From Mallotus nudiflorus (Eukaryota > Streptophyta > Magnoliopsida > Malpighiales > Euphorbiaceae), in NCBI GenBank assembly GCA_947683625.1, contig CANTUR010000126.1:2542001-2606000 (forward strand): a DNA stretch of 64,000 bases, given 5' to 3'. Position 1 is the first letter of the stretch, and each line of letters opens with the position of its first letter. The notes below the pieces were generated by a model. It had not been told where the DNA came from. It did not search any database and was given only the letters and a program-made list of their open reading frames with translations. Position numbers and translations under genes: made by a program. Shown here in pieces: positions 11,080 to 24,095 of the stretch.

Positions 11080-14000
11080 TCATTTCACCAACTATGCTTG
11101 CTTTTCAACCTGGCACATTATGACCTTCTTTCCTACAGTTTTCACATAACACTGTATAGTTAGCTTGAGACACTCTGAAAGAATCGACTAGCTTATTAGT
11201 GGAGCGAAGTCTTTTTTTTTTTTGCCTGCCAACAGATTTTCGTGGTATATTAGGCACAATATCTGCATAATTAGTCTTTTCCCACTCTTCCTTGTTTGGC
11301 ACTAGGTTGATAATGTGTTAGTATACAACCAGGCAAGTGTTCTTCAAAAAGTACTTATGCATATATTCTTTAGGTCTTTGTCACTTAGCATAGATTGCTG
11401 ATATGGCATGCCTACAACGCAGCTCAATGAGGTCCTAATTTTTGCAAGTGCAACTCCTATCAGCAAGGTTGACACATGTTTAAGTGTCATAGTAGTCAAC
11501 TTTGTATTTCAAATCCCCTACAGGAGTACAAAAGCAATTATGACTTTCCACCTTTAAATGCTCTTACTTATCGTGGATATTAGGACATATGTCACCATGA
11601 TATTTGAACGTGCTTGAGTATTTCACATGCATTCTCTTCATTAATTTCTTTCTCATCCACTCCATTATGTTCAATATTGGCATGTCCCAACCTTCTTTAA
11701 TATAGGAGTTGAATGACTCACATATATTATTTTGGATAGCATCATATTTAGTATTGGATAAGAAAAAACACTGAATGACGTACATATATTATTTTGGATA
11801 GCATCATATTTAGTACTGGATAAGAAATAACACCTAGCCTAAAACTTAGGATCTCAACTCATTGCCCATTCATAAGCTTTTAGGTCTACCTCTTTAATTT
11901 TCTGCATATTCACTTCAAAAGTCCTAATGGTTGTTAAACTAGTTGAATTCTATATCAAATTTTTATCGACAACCTTAAAAAAGGGCTTGAAATTCTCAAC
12001 CATGTGATTGACACAAAACCTGTGTTCCATATTAGGCATCATCTTTTAGAATGCTTCAAATAATCCCTAAATTATGACAATAAAAGAAATTAGTGTTTAA
12101 AAAATCAACATCATAAAAAATTAATAAGGCAATCCCAAGTAAATGCTAATTGTTCTTACTTTTTATTTGTCAGATATAAAGACCTAACCTATTTAGGATG
12201 GATGTCCAAAATCTTTAAACAATAGCCCTAAAAACCAAACCCATGAGTCTTTGCACTCGATATCAAAAACTACATAAGCAAGTGGAAACATGTTGTCATT
12301 TCCATCCTTTGCAATAGCATAAAGAACTGACCACCCATTAAAGTTGTTAAGTGATAGCTATCCAAGCCAATTAGAGGCCTTAATCCAGTGAAATAACCTC
12401 ACTTTTGAGATGCCAACCTTATATACAAGTAGTGGAATACTATTATCTCCTTTAGCCTGCTGATTTGTACTTTATTTTGATTAGAAGGTATGGTGTCTTC
12501 TTTACTAGGCAACTCAATTTTTAGCTTAATTAAACTGCCTAGATTTGTCTTTTTAAGAGTCTCAGTATAATACCACAACCTTCTATATTGCTCTTAAACA
12601 ACACCTTGAAGTTTTTTCTTACACCTTCTTTTTACTTGATAACATTGTGCTAATCAAACTTAATGATATAGTTTCCCTTGCATCATCTTTTACATTGCAT
12701 CAACTTTCCACTCAGGATTGTCCCTCATATCATCTAAGTATTTATCTATCAAGTAAGCTAAGGTAATAAAATGATTTTTAAAGTCTCTTAGACATTTATG
12801 TTGAACCTTAAAAGTCTTGATTTAAAAAGTATTCGAGTCTCGAATCTTTGATGCATGAATTATGAATCCACACTTATTCTTTCACACAACAGTGACTATT
12901 TCTTTTGCACATTTGTTAAGAACATAACTAAACCCTTTTTTAATTGCCCATTCTTTTAAAGCTTTTCTAAATACTACCCTATCTGAGAATCTCATCCCTT
13001 TGCATAGCTGGATCCTTCATTCCTGTGAGTTTATTGAATTTCAGATATGACTCAAGGCCTTTATCATCTAATCCCTTAAAACTACCACATTCATTATCGT
13101 CTACATTAGGCTCATTGAACTCACTTTCATCATTAGCATTAAAGGTATTTTGTCCACTTATGGTATTTGGAGCTGCTATCTCATCTCGATGCTCTTGGGC
13201 ATTATTAGCAACTGTAGAATGATGATTTTAGTGTTGAGAAACTTTTGAATCAAGTCGATGTTGCTCAGCTTGAGGTTATTCAACATTTACTCCCACAACA
13301 ATTATTGCGGTTGAATTTTGGACACCACCTCCTATATTAGAGAATATGTTATCATCACTCCCTTCTAAGTCAGAATACATGCTGTTGACATTACAAAACT
13401 CTACTTCACTTAAGATACTATCATCATTCTCATTAGGATAATAATCACTCCCTAATGAGTCATTATCCCATAACTCACCAAACACATTAAGCTTGTAAAC
13501 TCCTCCCCTCAATACACTACCCCCAACATTTAGAACATTAGTAGTAACATCACTTTTAACACCATGTCCTGTCTCATATTTTTCATCTTTCTCCATACCT
13601 GTGTTCTTATTTTCCATATCAGCACACTCATTCTCATCAGCATTATCAAAGTTAAAGTTGAAAGATTCATTCAAATATGCACTATTATGATCGTCCAAAA
13701 TCTCGCAATCACTATCCCTTCCATTACCAGGTGCAAGTTCATTCTCGGTAAGGGTAAAAGGCATGTGTACAAACTCTTGCTCGATATTATTCACAGGAAT
13801 CCCTATACTCACTGGCTCAGGAAGTTCAACCACATAAAATTTAACATAAAGGTATCCTTTGTTATATTCCAACATGTAAGTCAAATCTATCAATCAATAT
13901 CTCTTTAAATCCTTTATTCCCACTTATACCTCAAAGTTTATACCACATTTGACAACCTTATATATAGCCCTATGAAGTGCAGTACCACTGCAATTCAAAA

Positions 14001-14104
14001 TACGATAGATGATCCAAGTCAAAATCTTCCATTACTTCAACTATGCCCTTATCATACACCATTTTTAGATTTTCAACCCACTGTCCCCCATGGTAAACTC
14101 TCAT
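11080..14104 (-). pseudogene. MuDR/MURA-like transposase relic
   Basis: The best start is ATG 14104, where HGGQWVENL and LSYFEL match the usual MURA N-terminus. An acidic linker follows (13893-13276). Core fragments, in order, are LIGLDSYHL (first catalytic Asp, near 12360), NMFPLAYVVFDI, KDSWVWFL and EHRFCVNHMVENFK (near 12020). Next are KYDAIQNNICESFNSYI (11760) and a SWIM finger CTC...CRH (near 11450). The end has the MuDR C-terminal KEEWEK...GRQKKKR block and a zinc knuckle CENCRKEGHN (11120). Many stops and frameshifts separate these blocks. No exon structure was resolved. Confidence 0.85.
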
Positions 14105-14589
14105 ATTCACAGTACCTATACTTAAAAAACATTTTCAAATTTTGCATGGATCAATATTTTGACAATTATTAAACTGTTAAACATTTACTACATTATTATC
14201 GAAGAAAACAAAGCTTTGATTTACGACCCCCCTAAACAGTATCCTTTCTTCACTAAAGAGTAATCGATTTGAATTTTAGTGGCACCCATTAAAGCAACCC
14301 GATAACCCATACCCTTTAACCTACCAAAATATGGAAAAGGACAACTTTAAGGGTTTATTTACTTACCTTATAACTCATGAAAAAAATCCCTCCCTCCTTG
14401 GCTTTATTTGGCAAGTTTCTATATTTGAATCTTCAAATTCTTTTCAACAGATCTTTTTTTGTCTTCAATTAATATTCTTCATTTTAGGGTTTGGGATTAG
14501 CTTTCTCAGATTAGCAAGACAACTGTTGTGATGTCCATCGATATTCAATGTGGAAAAGAGAAAAAGAGAGATCAATTTAGGGATTAAAA

Positions 14590-14849
14590 TGAGTTTTGGT
14601 TGATTTTAGGGATTTGGTTATTTAATAATCCCTAATTGAGTACATGGCAAAAAATTTTAAAATTTTTTAATTTTTTTTTAACGCCATTAGGTGGATGCCA
14701 TGTTAGGATGCCCAGTCAGCAGGAGTAATGGCATCACTGGATTTTTTCTTTTTCTGTTAACGGACAAATGCTTAGGGTAGTAAACTATCATAAAAAAATA
14801 CCACAAGCTCATATGTATCAAAACCTCAAACCACATGGTAGAAATTTGT
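14590..14849 (-). repeat. Right terminal inverted repeat of the MULE
   Basis: Reverse complement of the left TIR. The outer end on the plus strand is GTAGAAATTTGT. Nine bases (ACTTTCCCT) separate it from the right direct-repeat copy. Confidence 0.85.
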
Positions 14850-14858
14850 ACTTTCCCT

Positions 14859-16320
14859 TACTTTTAAACATAATCACCTAAAAAGTCTTAACTTTTATTT
14901 TTTTTTTATGAAAAGATAAATACATCAAAGTTTTTACAGTATACCCTCTCATCTCTTACTTGCACCTCAAATTTCTTGAGTATGTCACGTTTTCATATCA
15001 ATTTTACTATATTATTCACTTTAGAAAGCTCATATCAATTTTACTATATTATTCGGTTTGAAATCGGCCCCACTAATTCCACCAAATGTCAATTTTTTTT
15101 TTTATCTCTGATCTTTTTAATATTTAGGGAAAACCATCCCATTTATCCACAACTATAGTCAAATTTGCTAAATTATCCTATCCTTTAAATTTTATCCATT
15201 TTAACATTAATTTATCGACTAGTTTCTATTTTATCCACATGCCAAATGCAAGTTGGATAAAATAGAAACAAATCGATAAGTTGAGGATAATTAGGAAAGG
15301 ACATTTTTTTTGGGAAAAACGCATAAGTTTTTCTTTTGAAAAAGACAAATTGATTTATAATTCATAAAAGCAAATTTTGGTTATTTTTATAAATTTTAAG
15401 AGGCTATTTTAATAAAATTTAAGGTATTATGTGCACTAGTAAAAGTAATTTTTCATGCTAATCCATGACATATGTTAGTTTTATTATCATAATTTTACTT
15501 TTTATAATTTTATTATTAAACAATAGTTTTCCCGTAATTGATTTAAGAGGCATTTTTTTTTTTAGGCATGAAACTAATTTGGGTATAATGAACGTGACAA
15601 GTTATAATTAGCAAATTATATATATAGGCGTTTAATTCCAAAATATTAGGCAATTAAACAAAGGGGCAATACCAATTTTTTGACAGTGGCACTGCTCACC
15701 ATATGTATTTGTTATTCAACCATTAAAGGTAAATAATAAATGAATTTATAGTTTTAAATTATTTATTTTAAAATATATATTATTTGCAATTTACAATTGC
15801 ATACATATATGAATTAAATTATACATATAAATAATACAAAGAAAAAAAATTACAAAAGAAATAATATTTCATTGCATAAAAAAAATCTCTTAAATTACTT
15901 TTACTAGTGCACACCTTTAAAATTTATAAAAATAACCCGATAAAATTTATAAAAATAACTAAGATTTGTTTGTATGAATTATGAATTATATGTCTTTTTT
16001 TTAAAAAAAAAATTACGTCTTTTTCAAAAATGGGCAAATTGTCCTAATTATCCTCAATTTTTTTACTTGTTTCTATTTTATCCAATTTACATTTGCCACG
16101 TCAGCCTTATTTGTCACATCAGCCTTCCACATAAGCTATACCACATGCCAAATGTAAGTTGGATAAAGTAGAAACGAGTTGATAAATTAATACTAAAATG
16201 AATAAAATTTAAAAGATAGAATTTTTTAGTAAATTTGATTATAGTTGTAGATAAATAAGACGGTTTTCCCTAATATTTATATTTATAGCTGGGATTAGTG
16301 TGGTTGTCTTGTGGCATATA
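14859..16320 (+). repeat. Right copy of the direct repeat, split by a later insertion
   Basis: 14859-15126 repeats 8962-9216, and the match resumes at 16271 after the 1144-bp element, running to about 16320 (GTCTTGTGGCATATATA). The copy therefore existed before the 15127-16270 insertion. Confidence 0.85.
15127..16270. mobile_element. Non-autonomous MULE-like element, 1144 bp, 9-bp TSD
   Basis: Ends are GGGAAAACC...GGTTTTCCC, and the terminal ~120 bp are inverted repeats. A perfect 9-bp duplication TAATATTTA flanks it (15118-15126 and 16271-16279). Duplication length and TIR form fit the Mutator superfamily. No coding frame is present. A second, inner inverted-repeat pair (about 15320-15470 against 15880-16040, sharing GTGCACTAGTAAAAGTAATT-type ends) suggests a nested foldback or a long-TIR structure. 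Confidence 0.88.
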
Positions 16321-18485
16321 TATAGTATACTGCAATTGTCTTCCTGGTGTCCATATGATTTGAAATTGGAAAAGAATATTTTAGAATTTTGATGATCTTG
16401 TTATTCAAACCTAAATGCAATATAATCATAACCATATCATATGGTTTTAATTTCTTATGAAGAATATAAATTATGATATGGTTTTAAATTCTTTATTTTT
16501 TATAAAATATAAATTATGAAGGAATAAAATATAGAGCATCAAATATACTTAGAATGTAAGTGCTTAAAAATTGCATGTCAATGGCATAGATTATGATTAT
16601 TTACATGATGTTATTTCATGCAGAATTTGCCAACAAACTAACTCCACAGTACAACAAAACCCAAAACTGGTGAACAATATCCAACCATGTGTTGTTTAAA
16701 AAAAAAAAATTATCCAACCATGCCTGTCAAAGAATCATGAGAAAACTAGACCACAGCATTAATTCATTGACTAATAAAGGCAAATATCTAATGTTCAAAG
16801 CCAGATAACTAGTGGTTGGGTTGCTCTAGTCTCACCATCATCACATGCTACCTGCTACTACAATTATTGTGGTGTAGAGTTGGACAATCACCGCAAGTTC
16901 AGCACAAACGGCCAAGTAAAGAATACTGCGGTGTCACCACAGTTCAGCACAAATGGCCAGTAAAAAATATTGTGGTGTAACCCGCTTAAGGAGGGATGGT
17001 TAAAAGATCATTTCATTTACGGGATTGACACTTTAAAGGAGGAGTTTAAATTCCTCTAGAACTTTGGTAAAAAAAATATTGTGGTGTAAACTTGTACAAT
17101 CACTACAAGTTCAAAATCTTTCGTCTTTTCTGACTATGATAATTCGGCAAATTATAAGCTTTAATAGTTAAAGAGCTGCTAATGAAGCCTATCTCATGTG
17201 GCAAAGGTAGAAATCCTAGAAATTAAGAGGTCCTCGGTTCGATATTCGGTAGTGTCAAGTTTTGGATTCGTTCCTCATCAATATATATATATACACTAAC
17301 ATGTAATAGTTTGATAATTTGTAATAGCATTTGATAATGACTGTGATAATATTGAAATGTTGTGATAATATAATCTCCCCAATAAATTGAAATGTTACAA
17401 ATAAATTGCAAACTAAACTAACACTTATTTGCATGAAATTAAATTTAGACACTAAAAGGTTTCACTTCATATTTAGTTAGTGTAAGCAACCAAAACTATA
17501 AGAAAATTTTAACTTTTTGAATTAATAATAAACAAACCACAAAGATTATTAAGAATATGCCACAATTTATAATCTGAAATATAGATTGATAAGTTAAGAA
17601 GATGTTCGCCACAAATATAAAGTTTGATAAAAATACATCATTAACTAGTAATCAAAGAGAAAACGCTAATGAAATCTAGCTCAAATGGTAAGGTGAAGGT
17701 TCAATTCCTAGCGTACCTAAATTAAAGCTTTTAATCTTTGATGTACCACTAAATAGAAATCTCACACTCTATGTATGTAACTACTACTAATAATAATAAT
17801 TTAGATAAAAAGATGGATAGATATGATATAAAAATCTTCCGTTGTTAAAAAAAACATATTCAATTCTCAATTAATCATTCATGGACTACACCAAGCTATT
17901 TCCAGTGAAATAGCCTTGCTTACATCGATATCAAGGCCAAGTAGTACTAATATAGATCCAATTACATATAATTACAACAATCCATTACAACCATTGGTAT
18001 TTTTTTTTCTCTTGACAAAATTAATAACATCTGTTAAATTCAACAACAAATTCACAGTCTCTTCTATTATCAAACCAGCTGATGTAAGCGGCAGAAGGAA
18101 GCTATATATATAACCCCATTTACTATTACATTCAAATATACTTTTTACTAAGTTATTAGATGGTTGAAAGAGTAAAAAACTTGTTCCAGGTTGATCTATA
18201 TTGTAACTCTATGCATTAAACATGATGTAACTGTTGTAGCAACATGTCAAATCATTCAATACTGTAGAAGGGACTGCGGCGATCACAACAGGTGTTGTTC
18301 CTTCCATTTGATTGTCTTTGATGCCCGACGAGAATTTTACAAGAATTTTTAAACTAGTTCTATACAAAAGTAGGTCATGGTGAATTTTCCACCAGTTTTG
18401 ATGCGTTTAACGTATTTATTTGGGCCTCCTTTTGTCGCTGAATGATTAGAATTTTGAATTTCTTAGTACAGGGACTCACATCAAT
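16321..18485. other. 3' flank of the BOR pseudogene, no gene seen
   Basis: 16618-16850 matches 55190-55410 and is duplicated BOR flank. Near 16860-17100 short blocks containing GTGGTGTA and AAGTTCAGCACAAA recur. Two tRNA-like SINE candidates lie at about 17166-17290 (CTCATGTGGCAA then GGTTCGATATTC) and 17655-17800 (CTAGCTCAAATGG then GGTTCAATTCC), resembling pol III A and B boxes, but ends and duplications could not be fixed. Confidence 0.5.
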
Positions 18486-21299
18486 TCATCTCTCAGTCTT
18501 GTTGCACAATATTTCAGGGTGAACCTGACATGAAAAAGTGAACATACAAACATCATTCTTCAGGGTAAATCTGACATGAAAAACTGAACATATAAACATC
18601 ATGTTAACATGTCAAAAATTTCTGTATATGTATGCAAACATGGATCAATGGATCCAGATCATAAATCTTACTTGATGGCGATTTTCCTCATGGAAGCTTA
18701 TAGTTCTAACTTTTAACTCTCCTCTGGTGGTTGTTAGTTCATCTAACAACTCAGTATCTCACACTTCCAATTGCCGTTCCTCATTTCCTGGACCACCTGC
18801 TTCTTCCTGGTGATGTTCAGTGTGTCAATATTCGAGAAATGGAAGTAATACACTAAATTGTTAGATCTGTAACACATACATACGTGTTATCTTTTTTATC
18901 GACAAAGTGTAAAACACTTGAGTGTGACTCATCCAACTGTATAATATAACACTCTAGATGTAAGCAAAAATCTTTATGAAAATATAGCGCATACCCTGGA
19001 AGAGAGGCTGATAGATAGATGTGGGGCGCCAGCGATTTCCTCATATTCTGCTGCATCCAATTCTCGAATATGATGTTGACTAAACAGCTTGGGAAGAATG
19101 TACTGCCTTATGCCAATCAGAACGAAGAATGGGAACGGAAAAAGAATTCCAGCAATAGGAATCCATGTCACAGCAAAACAGACCACTAAATACACTAATT
19201 GGAAGATGGTAAACATAGCAATGTATTTGAATGGAACTGACTCCACAAAAGAAGCATGAAACCTCTCCAACACCCTGTCAAAAGCAATCATCTGTCATGA
19301 AAATATCGGATTATTAAATGCTTCAACATTGAGAAACAAAGCTTACTTGTAGCGCCTGCCAGGCGTGATGAAGAGAAGCAGGATTCTTTCCCAGAACTGG
19401 TTGCCGGGGAGATTGTCGATGGCCATGTAAGCGAAATAGCCCCAGAGAACTGATGAAGGTATTTGCTTTATTGCAGGCATAGCAAATACTGATGCTGCTA
19501 CGAGTATAGACTGCAATAAATTGCTCACTCTTTGCTCATTCACTCTGACTGGCAAGTATGCATCAATATGCTTCTCGGGATCAAATGCGTCTGTGATATT
19601 CTCTCCTTTGTTTTCCCCTTTCCTAACTGCTTCCTTCAAGTCTTCCAGCTCTTTAGCTACTGTAGTCTGCACATTATCATTTACTCAATTAGATGACTAC
19701 AGAAGTGTAATGCTGCTTAGAAAAATATTGAGGTACATGGTCTTACAGCAGGACTAGTGCTACTATCCATCTCTATGAAAACAGCTTGCATTTTGTCATA
19801 TATTTCAGAGCTGCTGGCTTTCTGATTGATGCTTTCCTTGACACTCTCCACCATGCTCAGTCAGATTCTATCAGCATCCAGTGTGTCTCAATTATAAGTT
19901 GTCTTGTTGCTTATAAAATCATCTATCTACCAGTTTTTCGAGAACAGCAAGACTCTTTGTATGCATTGGGGACTGAAGTAGGACTCCATTAGAAGGAGGT
20001 AGTCCAATCAATCCACAGAGAAAAGTCTGAAACCATTCAATTAATGGTTGATATTAGTCTTGGAGGATTAAATTTGAAAGCTGCCAGCCTTAACACAAAT
20101 TTATTTCCTGTACCATGAATGCCAGTATCAAGATGTCGTAATGATACGCAGAAGGGTTTTTAAGATTGAACTCCTTTTGTTGTGCCAGCTGCGAGGTAAC
20201 GCTGTGGTCGAAAAAGTAAGTCCTGCTATCATCACAGCAGGAACAAAGGCTGCAAATATATATGCTACAGGAACACTTCCCATATCCTAAAATTTGATAG
20301 TGCATGATAGACTTTATTAGCAAGTACCTAGCAGCTAGCACCTGCAAAACCAGGAAAGAATATCCATTTGCATTACCTTGATTACAGTCCAATGGTACAA
20401 AGATGAAGACTCCCAAGGAAGAGGGCTAAAGAGCCTTGTAGGGACACCAGAAGGAACATTGCTTGGAACAATGAAAGAAAGTGCAGCCCACACCAAAAAC
20501 ATTAAGGGAACTCCATTATCTGCAATGAAACTTCTAAACCATCCTGTACAATATTGCGCATAAATTTTCGGATCATGAGTTATTAAGTTTTGATATTGCA
20601 AAATTTTTTATGTAAGTTTGTAAAAGCACAAAGCTACAGAAAATATGCTTCACAAAACCTGTGCCATACCACCATGACCTTGCCTTTCTGCTTTTCAATG
20701 CAGTGTAAAGAAGGCCAAAAGTAAAAATTATACCCAACAATCCATTTATGTAAAGCCATTGAAATTGATACTTCTCCAACTTAGGATCTTCGGCTTAGGG
20801 ATTTTGAACTCACTTATCATTCCCTGTCATCGAAACATTGTACTTCATGTTAACTGTTTTATCATCAATGTTAGAGTTGCGACACGAATGCATTTGAAGT
20901 GTTTTTGATGTGCTTGTGGTAAGACAGGGTGTCTTCAGCCATGTTCGCCTTAGGACAATTTTAAAGAAAATTTAAATTTAGGACCAACCCAGACACAGGC
21001 ATGAACAGTTCCATATTGTAAATTTGTAGCAAAATCAATCACTGCTGGGGGTATCAGGAGTTAGTGAATGAGTAATAAAATGATAACTTTTCTCTTGAGA
21101 AAAAAATCAGACATCATATTAACGACACTATTATTGTAGTTGTCCTAATTGATGGTTATATATACATATATTTTATGTAGTAAAATTCTCCTCTTCTACC
21201 GATGGCTTTTTTGTTTCTTTTCTATTTTGCCATTGAGGCAATATTTTAAACAAGAGTCAATCTTGACACACCATCCAGCCCAAGCCAAGAAGAGCTTCT

Positions 21300-22029
21300 T
21301 GTCACGACCCGCGAAGTCTGTCCCGCCCCAAGGCTTGTGGTGCACGTGCACAGGCGAGAAAACTCGGCCGAGGCAAGTCAAAGAGGGCTGCTTGCCACCA
21401 AGGCCATGACAAGCGCCTAGGAAAATGCCGGAAGCCTCTAGAACATGGTAGAGGGCTGCTTGAGTTGCCAAACTCGAGGGAAAAATACCTAAGCCAAGGA
21501 AGGAGCCCAAGAGCATGTGGGAAGGCTCTAGAAGGCTCTAGAAAGCTGCAGAAAAATAGCAAGGCTGCATATTGCCAGCCATGCCAAGGAGGCCATCCGG
21601 AAACTTCTATCAAGGAGTAAGGGTGCCAGCCTTCCGGAAAGTTCCCATGCCTCCAATGCTTGCTACCCATGCTAGGCCATGCGGCCAGCATCTAGAAGCT
21701 TCCCTTCCCTTTGTACACAGCAAGAAGCTTCTAGGAAAATCATTGTACATGTATTGTTTGTAGAAATGTCCCGAAGAAATAATTATAGCCACACATTGAG
21801 GAGGTGGAAAACCTATATAAAGGCCACTCCTCCCACTTGTAAATGATGATGAGAATTTGTGAAGAAATCTAATAAAGCCTCACACTTACTCTCATTCAAG
21901 TGCTGCCTAATTTACGACCCAAACCTCTCTTTTCTCACTTGCTCACTCAAATTCCGCTACGTTCCAACTCTCAGGCTTACTTAGTTCTACTTCTCTAGCA
22001 AGTGTGACTAAGTGCCTGAGCACGTGACA
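21300..22029 (+). repeat. 5' LTR of the TR-GAG-type element
   Basis: 730 bp, TGTCACGACC to CACGTGACA. It has a TATA box TATATAAA at 21814-21821 and AATAAA-like signals near 21871. Relative to the 3' LTR it lacks about 25 bp near its end and differs by about 13 substitutions by eye (about 1.8%). Confidence 0.92.
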
Positions 22030-22031
22030 GG

Positions 22032-22043
22032 TGGTATCAGAGC
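22032..22043 (+). other. Primer-binding site, initiator tRNA-Met
   Basis: TGGTATCAGAGC, exact match to the common plant iMet PBS, two bases after the LTR. Confidence 0.9.
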
Positions 22044-22085
22044 AACGGTTTAATCCTAGGTATCGCTGGTTGGAGACCCGAGCAA

Positions 22086-24095
22086 ATGGCAAGCGAGGAA
22101 GCTAACGTTGCTGCCAACATTGAGGAGCAACAAACTCGTGGGCGCGAAGAGGTACGCTCACAGTCCAAGCGGGGAAAATCCAAGGCTCCAACGAGAGAGC
22201 CAATTGAAACTCGAGTGGCTAGCCTAGAGAATAGCCTAGCCAATGTTGTTGTGACCATCGGTGAACTCAGCGACCAAGTGGACAATCTAATCCACGAAAA
22301 TGCTGAGATCACCAGGGCTGCCAAGACTATGATTGTGGAGCTTGGCCAAGCCTTTAAGGGAGAACTACGCTCCTTGAACCAAGAATTTGTTGACCTACGC
22401 AAGACTCTTCTAAGTGACGTGCAGGAGCTTCGTAGGGAAATTGAAGCTGTCTGTCGAGGCAGTCCACCCTCGACAAATGCTGCCTCAACAAGCACTTTGA
22501 TCCCACATGGCTTAAAGGTACCAAAACCAGCCATGTATAGCGGTGCACACAATGCCACTATGGTGGAAAATTTCTTATTCGGCCTGGAACAATATTTTGA
22601 GGCGATGAACGTCACTGATGACTTCTCAAGGATCAGCAATGCTGCCATTTTCCTTAGGGATGCCGCCCAACTATGGTGGAGGCGTAAACACACCGAAATG
22701 GAGAAGGGGCTTTGTGTGATCAATACTTGGGAGCAATTCAAGGCTGAACTTCGTAAGCAATTCGTGCCCCATAACTCTAATGACGAAGTGCTAAGCAAAC
22801 TTCGACGTTTGAGGCAACTTGGTAGCATTTCGAACTACGTCAAGGAGTTCACCACCTTGATGCTTGAAGCCACTGAACTGTCCGACCAACAACTCCTCTT
22901 TAACTTCAAGGATAGGCTAAAGGATTGGGCAAAAATAGAGCTTGATCGAAGGAATGTCAAGACCCTTAATGAAGCAATTGCTGCTACCGAGTCCATTTGC
23001 GACTATACTGCCCATGGAAAGGGAAGGCAACCCAACTTTAATGGAAGTGGGGGAGACAAGGAGGCCTCTTCAGATGACGAAGAGTATCCTGGGCACGGAC
23101 ACAAGGACTTAAGGCACAAGGAGACCCAACACCAAAAATTCCATAGTGGGAGCTCCAAACAAGATAAAGGACCATCGACCAAGAGTGCTGCTACCAAGCC
23201 TCCAAGCCCATATTTTCTCTGCGATGGGCCACATTGGACGCGAAACTGTCCAAACAAATAGGCCATCAATGCCATTACGACAGAATTTAAAAAGACTCAG
23301 TCCCAAGGGGAACCACAAGCCTCCATAGGTTCCTTGCAACTTGTGGACAATTCAACGCAAGATGGCGGAAACCTTGATTCGATGAACTTCCTCCCTAACA
23401 CACAGCCCATGGGAGCGAAAAATCAAGGAAGCCGAATGTCTGTCAAGGCCATAATTAAAGGAGCCACGGTGTCAGCCATGCTGGACACGGGCGCTGATGG
23501 TGTTTATATGGCAAAGGAATTGGCCAACGAGATCGGCCTGCCATACACCAAGACCCATGCCTATGCCGAATGTGTGGGATCCAAGTTTGCCATCGTGGGC
23601 AAAGCATACAAGGTGAGGATCCGTATCGGTGAGTGGGAAGGCAAGACTGACATCCTCATTGCTTCCATCGACAAGAAGCAAGTATACTTGGGAATTGGCT
23701 TTCTACGTGCTGCGAAGGCCATTATAATTCCATATGAGAACGCCCTATACTTCACACGAAAGGATGGGGCAATACAAGTGCCCGTCAAGGCGAAGCCAAG
23801 TGATACATGTGGGCTCTTTGACATTCGACTTTTGAAGGCACAAAGTGGGAAGGCGCCAAAGGTTACGCCAAGAACAACCAACAACGGTGTGCGAGGAACG
23901 TCCCAAGCACACCAACGCCCCAAAGCACCAAGCTCAAAGCGCAACGAGGACGTTGCGAGCTCAAGTGGGGGAGGTGTCACGACCCGCGAAGTCTGTCCCG
24001 CCCCAAGGCCTGTGGTGCACGCGCACAGGCGAGAAAACTCGACCGAGGCAAGCCAAAGAGGGCTTCTTGCCACCAAGGCCATGACTAGCGCCTAG
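22086..24095 (+). pseudogene. Gag-protease of the TR-GAG-type element, interrupted by TAG
   Basis: From ATG 22086 a 391-codon gag has a coiled-coil-like N-terminus, then the retrotransposon gag core (FLFGLEQYFEAM, AQLWWRRKH, WEQFKAELRKQF, LGSISNYVKEF). It ends in a zinc-knuckle remnant YFLCDGPHWTRNCP, in which the first cysteine is tyrosine. A TAG at 23259-23261 ends gag, but the same frame continues with an aspartic protease (LDTGAD near 23483, LGIGFLRAAKAII). It runs on through the polypurine tract into the 3' LTR, stopping at 24095. The gag-PR product is therefore one frame with a single stop, which may be a mutation or a readthrough site. Confidence 0.85.
23962..23974 (+). other. Polypurine tract of the TR-GAG-type element
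   Basis: AAGTGGGGGAGG directly precedes the 3' LTR at 23975. Confidence 0.8.

Larger units (their letters stand above)
9258..14849 (-). mobile_element. MuDR-type Mutator-like element (MULE), about 5.6 kb, decayed
   Basis: Long terminal inverted repeats (9258 to about 9520, and about 14590 to 14849) enclose a MuDR transposase relic on the minus strand and a small zf-GRF relic on the plus strand. The TIRs match through GGTTTGAGGTTTTGA, ACTCCTGCT and GTACTCAA-type blocks over about 260 bp. The expected 9-bp duplication is not seen: the left flank is GGAATATAT, the right is ACTTTCCCT. Large direct repeats flank it instead. Multiple stops mean it is no longer autonomous. Confidence 0.88.

Noticed and set aside
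13564..13908. 114-codon plus-strand frame.
   Set aside because: Antisense shadow of the MULE transposase N-terminal region, which has the recognisable MURA context.
19521..19757. 78-codon plus-strand frame.
   Set aside because: Antisense shadow of BOR pseudogene exon 10.
21302..21691. 129-codon open frame on the minus strand inside the 5' LTR (and its twin in the 3' LTR).
   Set aside because: It lies wholly in LTR sequence, opposite the promoter region, has no domain and is explained by GC-rich LTR composition.
22037..22828. 263-codon minus-strand open frame over gag.
   Set aside because: Shadow of the plus-strand gag, which has clear domain motifs.
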